Source of the DNA: Diprion similis
Lineage: Eukaryota; Arthropoda; Insecta; Hymenoptera; Diprionidae
NCBI RefSeq assembly: GCF_021155765.1
Contig: NC_060110.1
Coordinates: forward strand, 5,704,001 to 5,768,000
Length of the DNA stretch: 64,000 nucleotides
Direction: 5' to 3'
Position 1 is the first letter of the stretch. Every line of letters begins with the position of its first letter. The notes below the pieces were generated by a model, which did not search any database, was not told the origin of the DNA, and saw only the letters and a list, made by a program, of their open reading frames with translations. Shown here one piece after another: positions 36,865-50,500 of the stretch. The position numbers were made by a program, and so were the translations under genes.

Positions 36865-39800
36865 CGCCATACCGCACAGCGTTACGCTGCATGTTGTTGG
36901 TGGTGGTGGTTAGAATCGAGGATGATTCTGTATACGTATACCTATATGTAGAAGTGAAGGGTGTGTGCGTGTATGTATCTACTTATACCTAGGGGGGCCC
37001 AAGAGGTTCAATCCGCGTGGTACCCGGATGCGCTGATCTCGATCCTCCTCCTCGCCTCCCCCCGTTTTCTGCCCCTGCCAACCCGTGATTCTTCTTCCCC
37101 TTACCTCCCCCCGCCGCATTAAGGTGATATACTCGGTCCTCTTATAACACGGCGATGCCGCAATCGTACGTCATTTGGATGTGCATCAAGAATTACAGGA
37201 TTATGCGTATTTCGAAGTATCTTTTGCAGCTTTTGAGAATTTAGTCCCCGCGAATTCATATAAGCTTGAAGCTTGGACTGTTTTGAAGATGCGTTATACG
37301 TACGGATAACTCGATAATGTGACGAAACAAAAGTTTTAAAAGGCCAAATGCAGAATTTAATCAAGTTGAATATGATTTTCAAAAAGTCTCTGTGATACAG
37401 AAAAAAATGTTTTTTGAATACTGAATTTCAACTGAAACTTTCTGTTATTAAAAATTTCAGAAAATTCACATGATTTCAGTATTTTATCACCGAAAAATTT
37501 GTATAGTTTGTCCTATTCTAACGTCAATTTATTCGTAAGTGAAATTCTTCTCCAGTCTCTTGGGGACAGTTTTTTCCTCAGTTCGTTAATTTGTAAGATG
37601 AATAAAAAATCGAAACGTATAATCATAAAAATGTATAGGTGATAATCTTATGATTCAACAAGACATACGTTATTGTTAATCACAATTTAACTCGCAGTCA
37701 GTTGTTCTATGGGAAATTTGTAACCGGAAACCTCGGAGGTTTGACAAATTTCTAAAACGAATTTTTAAATCGAAGACAGATCATTTTATTTCCAATCCAC
37801 TTGTTTTCCGCAACAATAAATCTATAGGTATAAAGTACCTCACATTAGTTGCTATGGTATCTAAAAAAAGTTGAAAATTACATGTCATTGCTTTAAATGA
37901 CTGCGAAAAATTATAGTTACTTGTCGCAACTGTACATTACATAATTATTGGATTTTAGCAAGATACTATCTTTGAGTCAAATTGAATCGCTAGTTTTGTC
38001 TTCGACGATGGAAATTGTTGTGCTGATGTGTTTTTTTTTTTGCCTTCTGCTTTAAATGATTCAAAATTTATTTCTACTTAATTCATTTTTTATTCTCATT
38101 TCAGATCCGATGAGGACGACCCGAGCGGGGGAAAATACGGCAGAATGGAGGACGACAGTATGCAAGACAAGGAAAGGTTCGCCAGGTAATAAGGATTCTC
38201 ACTTGAAAATACGATTATGGATTAGAAATTGAAAGAGAAGAAAATATGGACCATCAAAATTTTCACATCTCTTACAAATATATTTAAAATATTATTTATC
38301 AGAATACGAAACGTTTATAGCTTGAAAATAACGAAAATGACAAAAAGGAAGTCAAGGTTTAATCGGAAATCTGTCTGCGCGAATTATTCTGCATTTGTAG
38401 ATAACGTCTGAGCCACAATTCATAATAATTACAGGTCATCGGGGCCTTAAGTGTGGAAAGACGCAAAATAAGTAATGCAACGTGGATCGAGTCGTCTTCA
38501 TTGTTGTCATGATTCTTAGCAGTCGTCGGTTGCATCAGTCAGTTAACAACAAAAATTCCCTAGATTCCCCAATCACTATATCAACTGCTTCAAGTCTTCT
38601 TAAGGCCCCGCTGACCTGGCATGTCATATATATATTTCGTGACGTCAGAAGCGGGGAAATTGGGTGAAAACGCCTATACGAATCCTGCGATAACGACAGT
38701 ATGAATCTTACTCGGAAATATTTTAAATCGTAGCTTGAATAATAGTGTACGTGTGAATCTCAGTCACTGCTCAGGCAAATCGCTGATAATGTTTATAATA
38801 AAGAATGATGAAGTGAATAAAATCACGCGACAACAAACATGGCCGATCGGAGCTACCGCATGTTGAATATTCACTGATTGCACTGTTCCACAATTTCTTT
38901 CACCCTCGCCAGGGAGATTCACACGTACAAAAGCACACACGTTATCCGGGAAAACTTATACTATCAGTTATTTTTTTGTAAACATGGCTCGATTCGTATA
39001 CGCGTTTTTCATGTGACAGCAGCCCGTTTATGGTCCACAAGAAGTATGTTCCGATCTGTAACTGACATCATTGGTTGGATCTAACAGAACAAGCCAATGA
39101 AATCAGCGGCCTTAGTTCACCGTTCAACGTTCATAGGCGCTGCACGTATTTATGACGTCACGATTTGATATTTCAAGTCACTTCAGCGGCACCTTAACCT
39201 AAAAAAATTCTCTTCACCAAGGCTACTACATAACCTCTATAAGCCGAGTTTGTGCAGCTAAATGTTGAGTTGGCAAGCCTGCATGAAAAACCGACGAAGC
39301 TTGCGCATGCGCAGTCGAACACTCAATCTGCTAAGCTTCACAATTTCTTATCGGTGTAATAATAGTCTGCACAAAGTTAATCGTACGTTTAAATTTCTAT
39401 TATAATATATAATACCTGAAATGATTTGCTGATCGTCAAGTACACCAATATTTTGTTCTCATAGCCACGCCTGTGTTAAAAGAGAAGAGAAAAAGAAAAT
39501 TAAAGAAAGAACGGAAAAAAATGTGCATAAAGCAAAACCGCCGCGGTGTCCTCAGCAGACGAAATCGTTGCTTTAGCGACGACGCTATAAAGCGGACCTT
39601 TTGCAATATACTTTTCAGTTATAATAATGCAATTACCGTCACCGCAAAGCTGCGCCCTCCGTGATAGCGAACTGCTACAGGTGGAGATCAAACCTCAGAC
39701 ATGAACCTGCTGCTTACCTGGTAGTCGCAGAGTTCTTACCGTGTTTTCACGCTGATATTTCGCGATTCCACCGTAAACCAAGAAGTCCCGTTTTTTTACT

Positions 39801-42800
39801 CCACTATCATATACCTATGCTTTTTTGATTGCACATATATGTATATCGGTGCATAATAATTATCGTAATACAACATTTTTTAATAGAATCATTTTACAAG
39901 ATTTGATATAATATAAGATCGCATTGTGTAGTAATTAATTATTTTCTACAACAAAACAAATACAGAAAGGAAGCAACATTCGATTCTTAGGCCAGCAAAA
40001 AACCTGAACTTGAAACTCTCCAACCGTTGTCAGAAAAAACGAATAATATAAACTTACTCCGTCGTGATTACTTGAACAAGCAAAAAAAAAAATTATCGGT
40101 TATCCAACCATTTCCTTGCAGTATATTTTTTTATCAGTAAAGTACACACTCAACCCTCAAAGTCCACGAGGATGAAGTTTACAATTTTAATTTAACCATG
40201 TATTTTTAATAGAGTATATTATTTAGCAACTTTGGGATTGTCTGAAATTGAGTAAATCTTTATAAATCAAAATACGTTCATATTTTAGAAATTCAACTTG
40301 TTCAAAATCATTCTAAAAATGGATAACAACAGTTTTGGACGTACGAGTTATAAACCTTTCCTCAAATCATTGACATCAAATTATCGTGTGTTATTCGAGA
40401 TAACCCAGATTCATTTCTATTGTACGTAGTGTACTTATAAGAATTGTCGATTCACTCGAAGGGTCCAGAGGAAAAACCGTCTTGGTCCATTTTTCATTGA
40501 AAACGAGTTAGCGATACCATTGTTGTGACATGAGAGAGTACTTTTCGAAAATACAACTTTTGCATGAAAAAACTAGCATCAGCCCAGGAAAAACCCTGTA
40601 GAAAAATTGCTTTCCAATTTACTCTTACGAGAAGGCAAACAATCATTTGCATTTTTCCTGAAATCAGCCCGAGGATACTCGAACGGTGTTTCCCCAGGAC
40701 TCTTTATCCCATTCCGCTATAATGCATTGGTGCAAATAACACATCTGGCTGTTTACAACTGATTTCCCTTATTTTCCTAACACCATCGATTCAGACAATC
40801 GTATCGAAACGTTGAAACAAAAATGACTATTTTGCACCATTAGAATAACTGAATAAGTTGAATTTACAAAATCTAAGTTTGCTGATACTTTATTAACGGT
40901 TTACTAAATTTGAGGTAATCCTAAGGTGGAAAAATAACGACTTTTTCGAAATGTGCAACATAACAATAACGTTAGGAACTCCAACACGGTGGAGCTGATT
41001 CATCCTAAAATCCAAGGTCGGAAAGTGAGGAGAGAAAAGTGTCGGCAAGAAGTAAATCCTTCCGCAACCCCTTTACTTCGCGATGGGATTTGCGCGCATC
41101 TCGGGGACTCCGCGTGGGAAGCGCGGAGACGTCCGAACCCGACGCTCGTTGATCCCCGCGGTATCAGTACGATCGAACGGTCAGCGTCGAGACGACGTCG
41201 CCGTCGGCGTCGAGAGTTTATACCGTTTATACGTACGAACCGCGGCCATCTTATTTATTTAACCGCGACACGGGTTCCGGTATACCAACCTTCGTTCCAC
41301 CCCCTCGTATCGTACACCCTGCAGCGAGACACTGCACGTGCCCTCCTTGGAATCTAGGTAAAATTATATGACGAAAATAAAGCCAAAGTCAAATAATTGA
41401 GAAGAGAGAAAGGGAGAGAGAGAGAGGAAATTCGAAGATGTTGCAGACAAATGGATACTCGTCATTGATACTAAAATAAAAATACGTTATACATGCAGCA
41501 TTTTGTTTATCCTCGGCATATTGAATTTAGAGGGAATTACTCCTATAATTTGAATCGTTTTTATTGTTATAAAATCTACTTGATTTTCATTTTTATCCAG
41601 GTGATATTGCTGCCAAATTTTTCTCCACCGTACGCCTCACTATGGCATGTTACTTACGTGTCGGTTCGAATGACGTCGATCAGCTAATTTGAAAGTTGTG
41701 AGAGTTACGTGATTTAATTATAGGTACACTGTAACGACACTGACGTTCATTCAGTGATGAGATAATTTATACACGAGTTATAATACTACCGTGACATTGG
41801 TGAATGCAGAGGATGCAATGCGGATTAATTTTACTCCGAAAAACTGCACGTATGACGTATCACAAGGGACTCGGTTGAGACTTGAGATACTAAACATAAC
41901 AGGACCCCCAACGCGGTGCTTTAATAATAATAATGGTTCAAACTCAGGTTAGGTTAAAGGTTGTAGCGCAGGACGTTGAAATACTCATGTTGAAAAATGT
42001 TTTGAATCAAAAGGAGAAACATGAAAAGTATAGATTATGATAACGTAGAAACATAGAATTGAGCTCGATTGCTTTATTGTAGGTGTTTAAAAAATAAAAT
42101 CCGGTTACTTTGTCGATGTATAATATTTGATTGTAGGAACAACAATTACTGCGGGTAAAAATTCAAAATGACGAGATTAAAATAAGCGGCAAGTCTGGAC
42201 TGTTTATTTGGACAAATTACCTTAGAAATGAATAAGGAAATTCTGTTGTTGAAGATTTTACAACTACACGGGTAACTGAAATTCCGCGAAATAAGTCGAT
42301 GGACGTAAATTAACAATTACATATCACGTACTTGTGTATCAGCAATCAGCATTAAACATGCTACTGAAGCGAATATAATTGAATACCTGTTTTATCGAAA
42401 TGAGGACAAGAAAAGAAACTGCGTTAATTCAGAATTCCACATATTATGATGCAGGATATGCATCGTTGTTTGCCAATCATCATTTTCACACATAAAAGCA
42501 AGGCTTCGTTTCTTGATTCCTATATCATTTTCTTCATTCTTTTTCATTTCTGTGGTTTGAAATCTGTATACATACCTACGTATATAAAAGAATGATTATC
42601 CCACATCGTTCCAGATAGAAAAGAAAAAAAATTGTCAATAATCTGCAGATTGTGTGCAAAATTGAAAGACAGAGAGAGAAAAATTTTACAACCACATGGA
42701 AAATAATAACGGAAATGTAGACGATCGTCGAGAAAATCTGTGGAAAAAGAGTCGAAACTCAGCAAATAACAGGCTACACAGTGCGTCCCTTATTTCCCTA

Positions 42801-45800
42801 AAAGTACCCTTAAGTAGTCAATTTTCACCTAAAACCCTCGTACTTTTACCAGTCAGTTACTCTTTTTCACAAACCAAAATAGATTTGAAAAATGAATTGA
42901 TGCTTGAGAACAATGTTTATATTTCCAATTTGACATAGAAAAGAAATAAATAAATAAAAAAAAATTAAACATACACCGAATCTCAATATTCTCTTATGTT
43001 TCACAAAAACCATAATTTTTACAGTTTAATCGAGTATCATTATCTACGGATGACGTGCACTAATCCCAAATTATTTTCTTCCTACTTTTAAACAAAAACA
43101 TAAATATTGTTATCAAGCATCTAATTGATTTTTTTTGGTTTATTTTAGTTGATGAAAAAGAAAATAATAATAATAATTAAAAAACATCGAAAATTTAATC
43201 TATTTAACATGAAAAATGGTAAATTCTAATCCCTTCTCCCTTGTTCCCCTAAAACTAACTGGCTTTAACACCGTGAAGTCTGAAATGACGATGCGGGGGT
43301 TACGAAGAAGCAGAAACATACTTGGTGCATACAATTCTTATTCTATTCTTCTCTTCTCTTCTCTTCCCTTCTCTTTTCTTCTCTTCTCTGGTCGGGGCCG
43401 AGAAGATGCTCGTCGCGGTAGAAGCACAGGCTGCTGTGAGAGGCTGCATGCAGACGCTAGTATGCGTGACCTCTGACCCATGCAGCCCGATCCTCCCGCG
43501 CTCGCTTCATTCTTGCTGATTTTGCTTCGGCCGAAGAAGGATAAACCCTACCGCAAAAGACTTGCAGTACCCTCTTCGTATACACGCCGCGTTTTAAACT
43601 TACCTACCGACGTTCTTCTTCTCGCGTATTAGTGTAGTTCAGCACATACGTATGTACGTGCATACGTGTGTATCTATATCGACTTATTACATACGGGGCA
43701 TTCCGTGCCAATTAAATTTTATCGATCCATTTGAGGAGGTTGGTTGGTTGAGGAGATTGATGCGTTTTTATTAGTTTTACTTTGCGATAATCATAGATTC
43801 AACATGTACAGCAAATTATTAGACTTGTGAGCTGTGAAGATCTATTTAACAATACGAAAGTACGAAATATTGGAATTATAAACAAGAGCTTGGTATCAAT
43901 GCTTTGTTTGAAATTCTTTTTAAATTTTTAAACATCTATAGCATTAAGATTTAGTCGATTTTTCGAAGATTTAATCGTAATTAAATTAATAAGTAGTATT
44001 AATTTTTGGTCAGCCAATCACCTTAACTCAATAACTCTCCATGAATAGAAAGACAGTTTTCGATATATGTAGAATAAAGTGTGCTGTAATTCTTATCGCT
44101 TAAATGATCACATTAAAAATTTTGGAAATCTTTTGTCTAATTTCATAATGCTAAAATTACAGATAAAATTTAGGTTGTGAAAAATCGGAAGTAAATTTTT
44201 TATTTTTGTATTAATTACCAATTTACCGTACGGATTTGTGGTAAAAAATTGATGTCAACTACGCTACGGGTGAAATTTATTTTTATTCGTGCCAACGTCT
44301 TTTCTCTCTACTATACTGAGTGGAATTTCTAGGAATTTGTTTAACGACATTAGATAAACTTAAAACTCTGACGCAAATGCTTAAAATTAATCGGTTTGAT
44401 AAATGAAGTAAAACAACAACTTCGTTCTCGCAACCCATAAATCCATAGTTCAGAATGAGCACCGTCAATAGGGGGAAAATATGGTGTAAAATCTGTATTA
44501 ATATATATAACTAAAAAAAATTTGACCCCAGGTTTTCAGTTATGGGACGATAACGTGTTGTCGATTCGGTGTGGAATGTACCGTATAAGTATATCCCATC
44601 GAACACCTAATGTACCTGCAACCTCGCTTCTTCTTCCTCCTCCTCCTCTTCTTCTTCTTCTTCTTCTTCTTCGTCTTCAAGACTTAAATTGCGAGAGCTG
44701 TTGCAGCTACCTTTCTCTGCTTCTTTAAATTGCAAAGATAGCCGGGCATTACGCAAATCAGATGCGCTTCGGAGGTACACACACGCGCTGCCTCTTTACG
44801 TACGTGCGTCATAGGTGTGCAACCACACATGCGCACGTATGCTCAGGTACACTCTGCGCCCTGCGTCGAAACAGAAGATCGGGTCAAAGGGCGGGCAGAC
44901 TCGGCGCGGGAAACGCGATCACTGTCGTTCCTTTTCCTTTTTTTTTTTTTTTTGTTTTTTTCTTGTTTTGTTTTCAGTTTTTATCAATTTTAACTCTTAT
45001 CACTCTTATATTGTACTGTGATTTTTTTATTTTTTTATTTTTAATATTCGACGAGATACTTCAAAGCTTTTATTATACTACAGATATTTGCGTACTCGAC
45101 TTTGGTATTCAGTTATAGTGCACAGTATAATGCCTAATAATATGCGATATGGCATGGCGGTGATCGACAGTTGAAAATGAACCTTCATCATCATCTTCTT
45201 CTCGAGCTATAATGAGGAAACCTTCATACAAGCGGCTAAATTTTCCATCGAATATGCTAATTAATCATTGGTCCGATTTTTTGAGGTTATACAGGATTAT
45301 TTTTCTTTCGGTCTTTTGAAGGAACAACTTTAGTCAGCTGAGGCTCCGCCTTCTTTCATTCATACTCGTCGCGTCACAAGAATAGTGCGTGGTTATCGGC
45401 TGGGTACCCTAATCACCAAATCTGTTTTCGTCCACACATGTAGCATAAATCTGAAACTCGGTCGGTAATCATACACTGTTATTGTGACGCGAAGGAGTAG
45501 GAATCAAAAGGGGAGGAGTCTCAACCGATTGAGGCTCCTCCTTCGTCGGACCGTGCAGGAAGTTCACCCTGTATATTATATTAACAGAATTCGGTGAATC
45601 AGTAGCTAACACAAAAATTTACGTAACACGGTTATATAGTGATTGTTTCTTGAGAAAAATCAATGCTTCAAAGTTGTTATAGCTTAAGAGTAAAATCGAA
45701 AGAGAATAATTCGTGAGGTAATTCGATTGAATTGATTCACTTTTTGCACCAACTAATAAGTTTTCTTTTACTCTTTGGTACCAAAATTATGTGTATAAAA

Positions 45801-47501
45801 CTTTTTCATATTGAAAAGCAGTTGATCCGATTTTTCAGTTGAGGAAAAAAGATTAAATAACGATATGCGTAGAAAACTTGGAATGGCGGGTCAAGGTGGG
45901 TCAAAATTTCTTACGAAACTGGTGGAATCATAATTGTTGTATTACAGAAATTTTGAAATCAGACAAATCATTGCTTGGTTTTTGATTATATTTTTTACTT
46001 GGGCGAAGAAAAATATTTGTTATGTGTAAAAAAAATTTGCCAACAAAATTGAAGAGATTAAATGGTGTACGTAATTAAGCTTCAATTCGTCTTCTTGCAG
46101 CCGGGAAAATCATTGTGAGATTGAACGTCGTAGGAGAAACAAGATGACCGCGTACATCACCGAGCTTTCGGACATGGTGCCAACGTGTTCGGCTCTTGCT
46201 CGTAAACCGGACAAGCTAACGATCCTCAGGATGGCTGTTGCCCACATGAAGGCATTAAGGGGTGAGTTTGAAAAATCATTTTACAAGATGTTTGTTTATA
46301 CACATGAAAGAATTCGTTATCAGTTAGCTTTGAGGAAATATGAAAATGTGGTTTAAGATGATGTTGTAGTCAGTCTTTACCGACCGAGTAAAATATCGCT
46401 CTTTTTGATTATTACAAAAACCTTTACAGCACCGACGTGAAAATTCCACAGTCAGTGAAATTTTACACGCAGTGCGGAATAAAAAATATTCAAAAACTTT
46501 TTTGTTTTTCACGTGGGAAGCTAAGCCAAATGTATTCCTACAATCAGTGGTAATTCAATAATCAGGAATACATTTCTTGGCATTATTGTTGTGTGAAACA
46601 AAACTGTTTTTTGGTATTTGTATTTGCTACTGTTTGTATGAGATGGACTTTGAGAAAAGTAAATATAAGTGACATTTATCGCCGTCGGTAAAGACTGACT
46701 AAAGCATCCCCTTAATATGCTTAGTCGAGTTATTGCTTTACCCGATATTGATACCTTAGTTTTTCTTTGCGTTATTTCTGCGGCAGCAACACTGCATCGA
46801 CTCGCAATCAGTTGAACGATGCAGCAGCGTATGTAGTCGTTGGTACGGTATCGCATCGTCCTTGAAAAAAAAAAAAAAAAAAAAAACGGAGACCTAATTA
46901 TACATATGCATATAATATTGCATGCGTAAATATTATATCCGAGAGATAAGAAAATCGGCGATACGTCACGTTATCCCTGCGAAATATGACAACTTTTATC
47001 ATGTTTCTTCTTTTTACATTCTTTCAGTCCTCCTTTTTGTTTTGGTTTCTTTTTTCTTCTTTAAATCACCCAGTGACGATCGTATTTGCTCATTTTTACA
47101 AGCACTCCGAACTTCAGATAATCATATATACATGTAAAAAATTTTCTTCAAACTTTATTTTATCCGTTAATTTTAGTTTCGTTTCTCGGGTGCTGTATAC
47201 GTATACGTATATCAAAGTGTTCCTTCCGTTCAGCCATTCTTTTATACGGTTAGAACACTTGTATCGTTCGTTAAAAACGTCAATGAATAAGCAAAGAACA
47301 GAGAAGAAAAAAATTAATACACAAACTTCGATTATATAATTTTTAATAACAACTGCTAAAAAAATAAGCGATTTACAAACGAGGCGAAGCTCTCTGCCAA
47401 TGAAAAAATCTCTATTCCTCGGCCCGCAGTGAAGTGATATGCAGCGGATTACCTCGAAGCACTTCGTATGTCCTGTCTCCTACCTCTCATCCTTCTCTTC
47501 G

Positions 47502-47535
<34 letters not shown>

Positions 47536-50500
47536 TTCCGTACCTATAATACAGCCGTTCGTCAGGGCATTCGTATGCCAGCAACGAATTCCTCCAGGAT
47601 CGCCGTTCCGTCTCTTGACTCAGTCACTCGTTATTTGTCGCTGACTACCTATTTACGTTACATTCACTGACATGTACATACGTGTAAGTTGGCTGGAGGA
47701 ATTTGTGGAAATCCTACCTGAGGCAAAGAAAGAAAGAAAGAAATAAAGATGGAGTAGAAAAACGTATTATGCAGAAAAAGCATGCAGAGTGTAAAACAAA
47801 AAATACGAAACATTACCTTACTTGCTTTTTTAAACGACTTTCTCTCTGTTTTTCACTTCGTTTCTTCGATTTTTGTCAACTTTGAAAGAGAGTGATTCAC
47901 TAATTTCGTGTACAAAAAGTAAAAAACAAAACTGCACCTTTGAAATCTGGTGTACACCCGCAGCGTTGAGCGAAATCTTTTGTAATATCGTGTTAAATAT
48001 TTGAATCTCCACGACGTGTAAATTGTTGAAATATAGTGGAAAAATTTTGAATCTTGTGAATTGATACATAGCGCGTTAGATAGCGCAATTCTCATAGTTG
48101 CAGTATCGACAAACTCTCTCGTTTCGTGCCGAGAATAGCACCAGAGATGGAATTCTTAAAAATAATTGTAGTTATTCAATTACGGGAATACATTTTCCGG
48201 TATTATTGTTCAGAGAAATGAAAATTTCCTTTTTTTTTTCTCTATGTAAAGTTGCGATGGCTGTGACGTTTTCGCGTCAACAATTTGCATTGGCTCTAAC
48301 TATGGCCAAAATAAGTGACGTTTTACACGGTCGGTAAAGACTGACTTATGGTACCGTTCAAATGAAGTAGAAAACTCCGTACACATAACGAAAAACCATT
48401 CATTATTCTTTGCAGTTGCTTACGTCGTCCGGTATATCGTATTCTTCTCCATCTCCTCGTCCTCCTTCGCTTCGCTTGTTCATAGCCTGCACATCATATA
48501 ATCTCAGCAGGAAAGAACGTGTGTCTACACACACATCTAAGCGTATCGTTCGTTCGTGTTTACTTGGAGAAATTTGTATTCAACCGCCGAAGTTAACTCG
48601 TTGGTATTATAAGAGAAAGAGCTCTGGCTATAAACAATACGACACTTCCACCACCACCGACGCGATGACGACGAAGAGGACGACGGCGGTATGTCCATCT
48701 CCCCCGTCTCCTCCTCCTCCTCGAACTGCTGCCGAGGTACCGGAAGCATGTACCGTGCTTTCTGCATTCGATATGATCATACTAGGGAGAGGAGAGAAGA
48801 TAATTTCCTTTTCGTACGCCATTTTTTCCTTATTTTTGGCTTCTTTCATTTCTCCTTCTTGTTTCGAAAAACTTGAGTTTTCGTTCAAACGTCGTACCTA
48901 CGCTAAGAATTTTTCGTAAAACGCACCGCTCAACGCCGGCAGATATGCAACCGCAGCTACATTTTGCCTTCCTACATATTTACAACGTAGGTCTGGTTGC
49001 CTATCTACAGGCGGTTAGACAGTCAGGTTCACAGAATTCTCCCGGTATGTATAATATCGTTAGGGACCCTGACTCTTATTCCCGGTATCCCTCTACGATG
49101 TTCCATCGGCATACACCGCATAAGATCAGATCTCGTGACCGCAACAACGGCAGCCTGCACAGATATTCCCCTCAACTCGAACGAGATCTTCGTATTGATA
49201 GGGGGCGAAAGTCGCGACAGTCTATGTGCCGTCTATATATATATATATATATATATATATCTAGGCTATTTTCCGACGAATACTAATTATTCGACCTTTT
49301 TTCTATGAAGTATCCACGTGTCGAGCACGTGTACAGATACACATCTGAACCGAAAATCTTTCCATCACGGAGGAAAAAAAATGGACCATAAAATTCAAAA
49401 CGCGTAGAGGATGAATCGGTTTATTTAACCGTTTTAGGGGAAGAAATCGGTGAAATATTTTTTGTCTGTATATACATGAGTTTATTTTTTATTTTTTTTG
49501 TTTTATACAATATGAAGTATAATTTTTTTACACCAATGTAGAGCGTAAATATTTGTAAAATGAAATTGAAGAAAATTTACTCACTTATTCATTTGGAAAA
49601 AATTTTCAACATTTCCCCAAGAGGTGAATTATTATGTGAAAATGACGTACACTTGTAACAATTAAAAAGATTACAGAGAGAGAGAGATATTACACAAAGA
49701 TTGTAAGCGGTAAAAGGAATTATATGGGATAACAAAGATTGCAAGTGGTTGCAAAGGTTACCAGGATTTCGAGGATTAAATTATAGAGATAACGTGAAAA
49801 ATTCAAAGAGATTACAAGTCATGAAGAATACAAAAAGCTTACAAAAGGTTACAAAGAATTATAAAGATTACAGCGCATATGTACACAAATTACAACAGGA
49901 ATTTAAACCCTGCCACCAGCTTGTCCTCTCAAGAAAAAAAGAAATCCACTGAACTTTTCCCTAAATTTTGTTCCTTTTCAGGGACCGGTAACACCAGTAC
50001 CGATGGTACTTACAAACCGTCCTTCCTGACGGATCAGGAACTAAAACACCTGATCCTTGAGGCAGCGGACGGTTTCCTCTTTGTCGTGAGCTGTGAAACG
50101 GGACGGATAATATACGTGTCCGATTCCGTTGCGCCTGTGCTGAATTACTCTCAGAGCGAATGGTACGGTACGAGCTTTTACAGCCAAGTACACCCCGACG
50201 ATGCTGAGAAAGTACGGGAGCAGCTGAGCGCCGCGGAACCGCAGCACGCCGGCAGGGTCCTCGACCTCAAGACCGGGACCGTCAAGAAGGAGGGACACCA
50301 GTGTGAGTTTCATTTTTGATCAATAGCTCTTTTTCCGTTTTTGGATCTGTTAGGTTGAAAAAAAAAACGTTTGTCATCTTCTCATTTCTCTGCTTTTCAG
50401 AGAAAAAATTGAGCAAGAAAATTTAGCTGTGTTTTCAATAAATCTCCACATTTTCAGGTCTAGAAAATCGACTCCGACAATTATCATGTGAAAGCTGCGT

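Larger units (their letters stand above)
32957..38104 (+). other. tango intron 1
   Basis: About 5.1 kb of AT-rich DNA bounded by a GTAAAC donor and a TTTCAG acceptor. It contains a TA microsatellite (36822-36863) and a perfect-arm hairpin at 36209-36283. No other gene is seen on either strand. Confidence 0.6.
38186..46100 (+). other. tango intron 2
   Basis: About 7.9 kb between the acidic-linker exon and the bHLH exon. It carries inverted-repeat elements at 38433-38617 and 45338-45550, a palindromic NRF1-like site at 39302-39313, a CpG-rich patch at 40953-41357 and TTC repeats at 44627-44675. Other sequence is AT-rich with no supported exon. Confidence 0.6.
46262..49981 (+). other. tango intron 3
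   Basis: About 3.7 kb after the bHLH exon. It contains a complete MITE (46369-46699), a second partial copy (48150-48345), CGT repeats (47503-47535), a TA run (49233-49260) and a degenerate AAAGATTACA array (49661-49875). Open frames around 48410-48919 are not supported as genes. Confidence 0.6.

Noticed and set aside
48410-48919. 169-codon open frame in tango intron 3
   Set aside because: Pro/Ser-rich low-complexity translation, no splice context or family resemblance, and located between exons of a confirmed gene.
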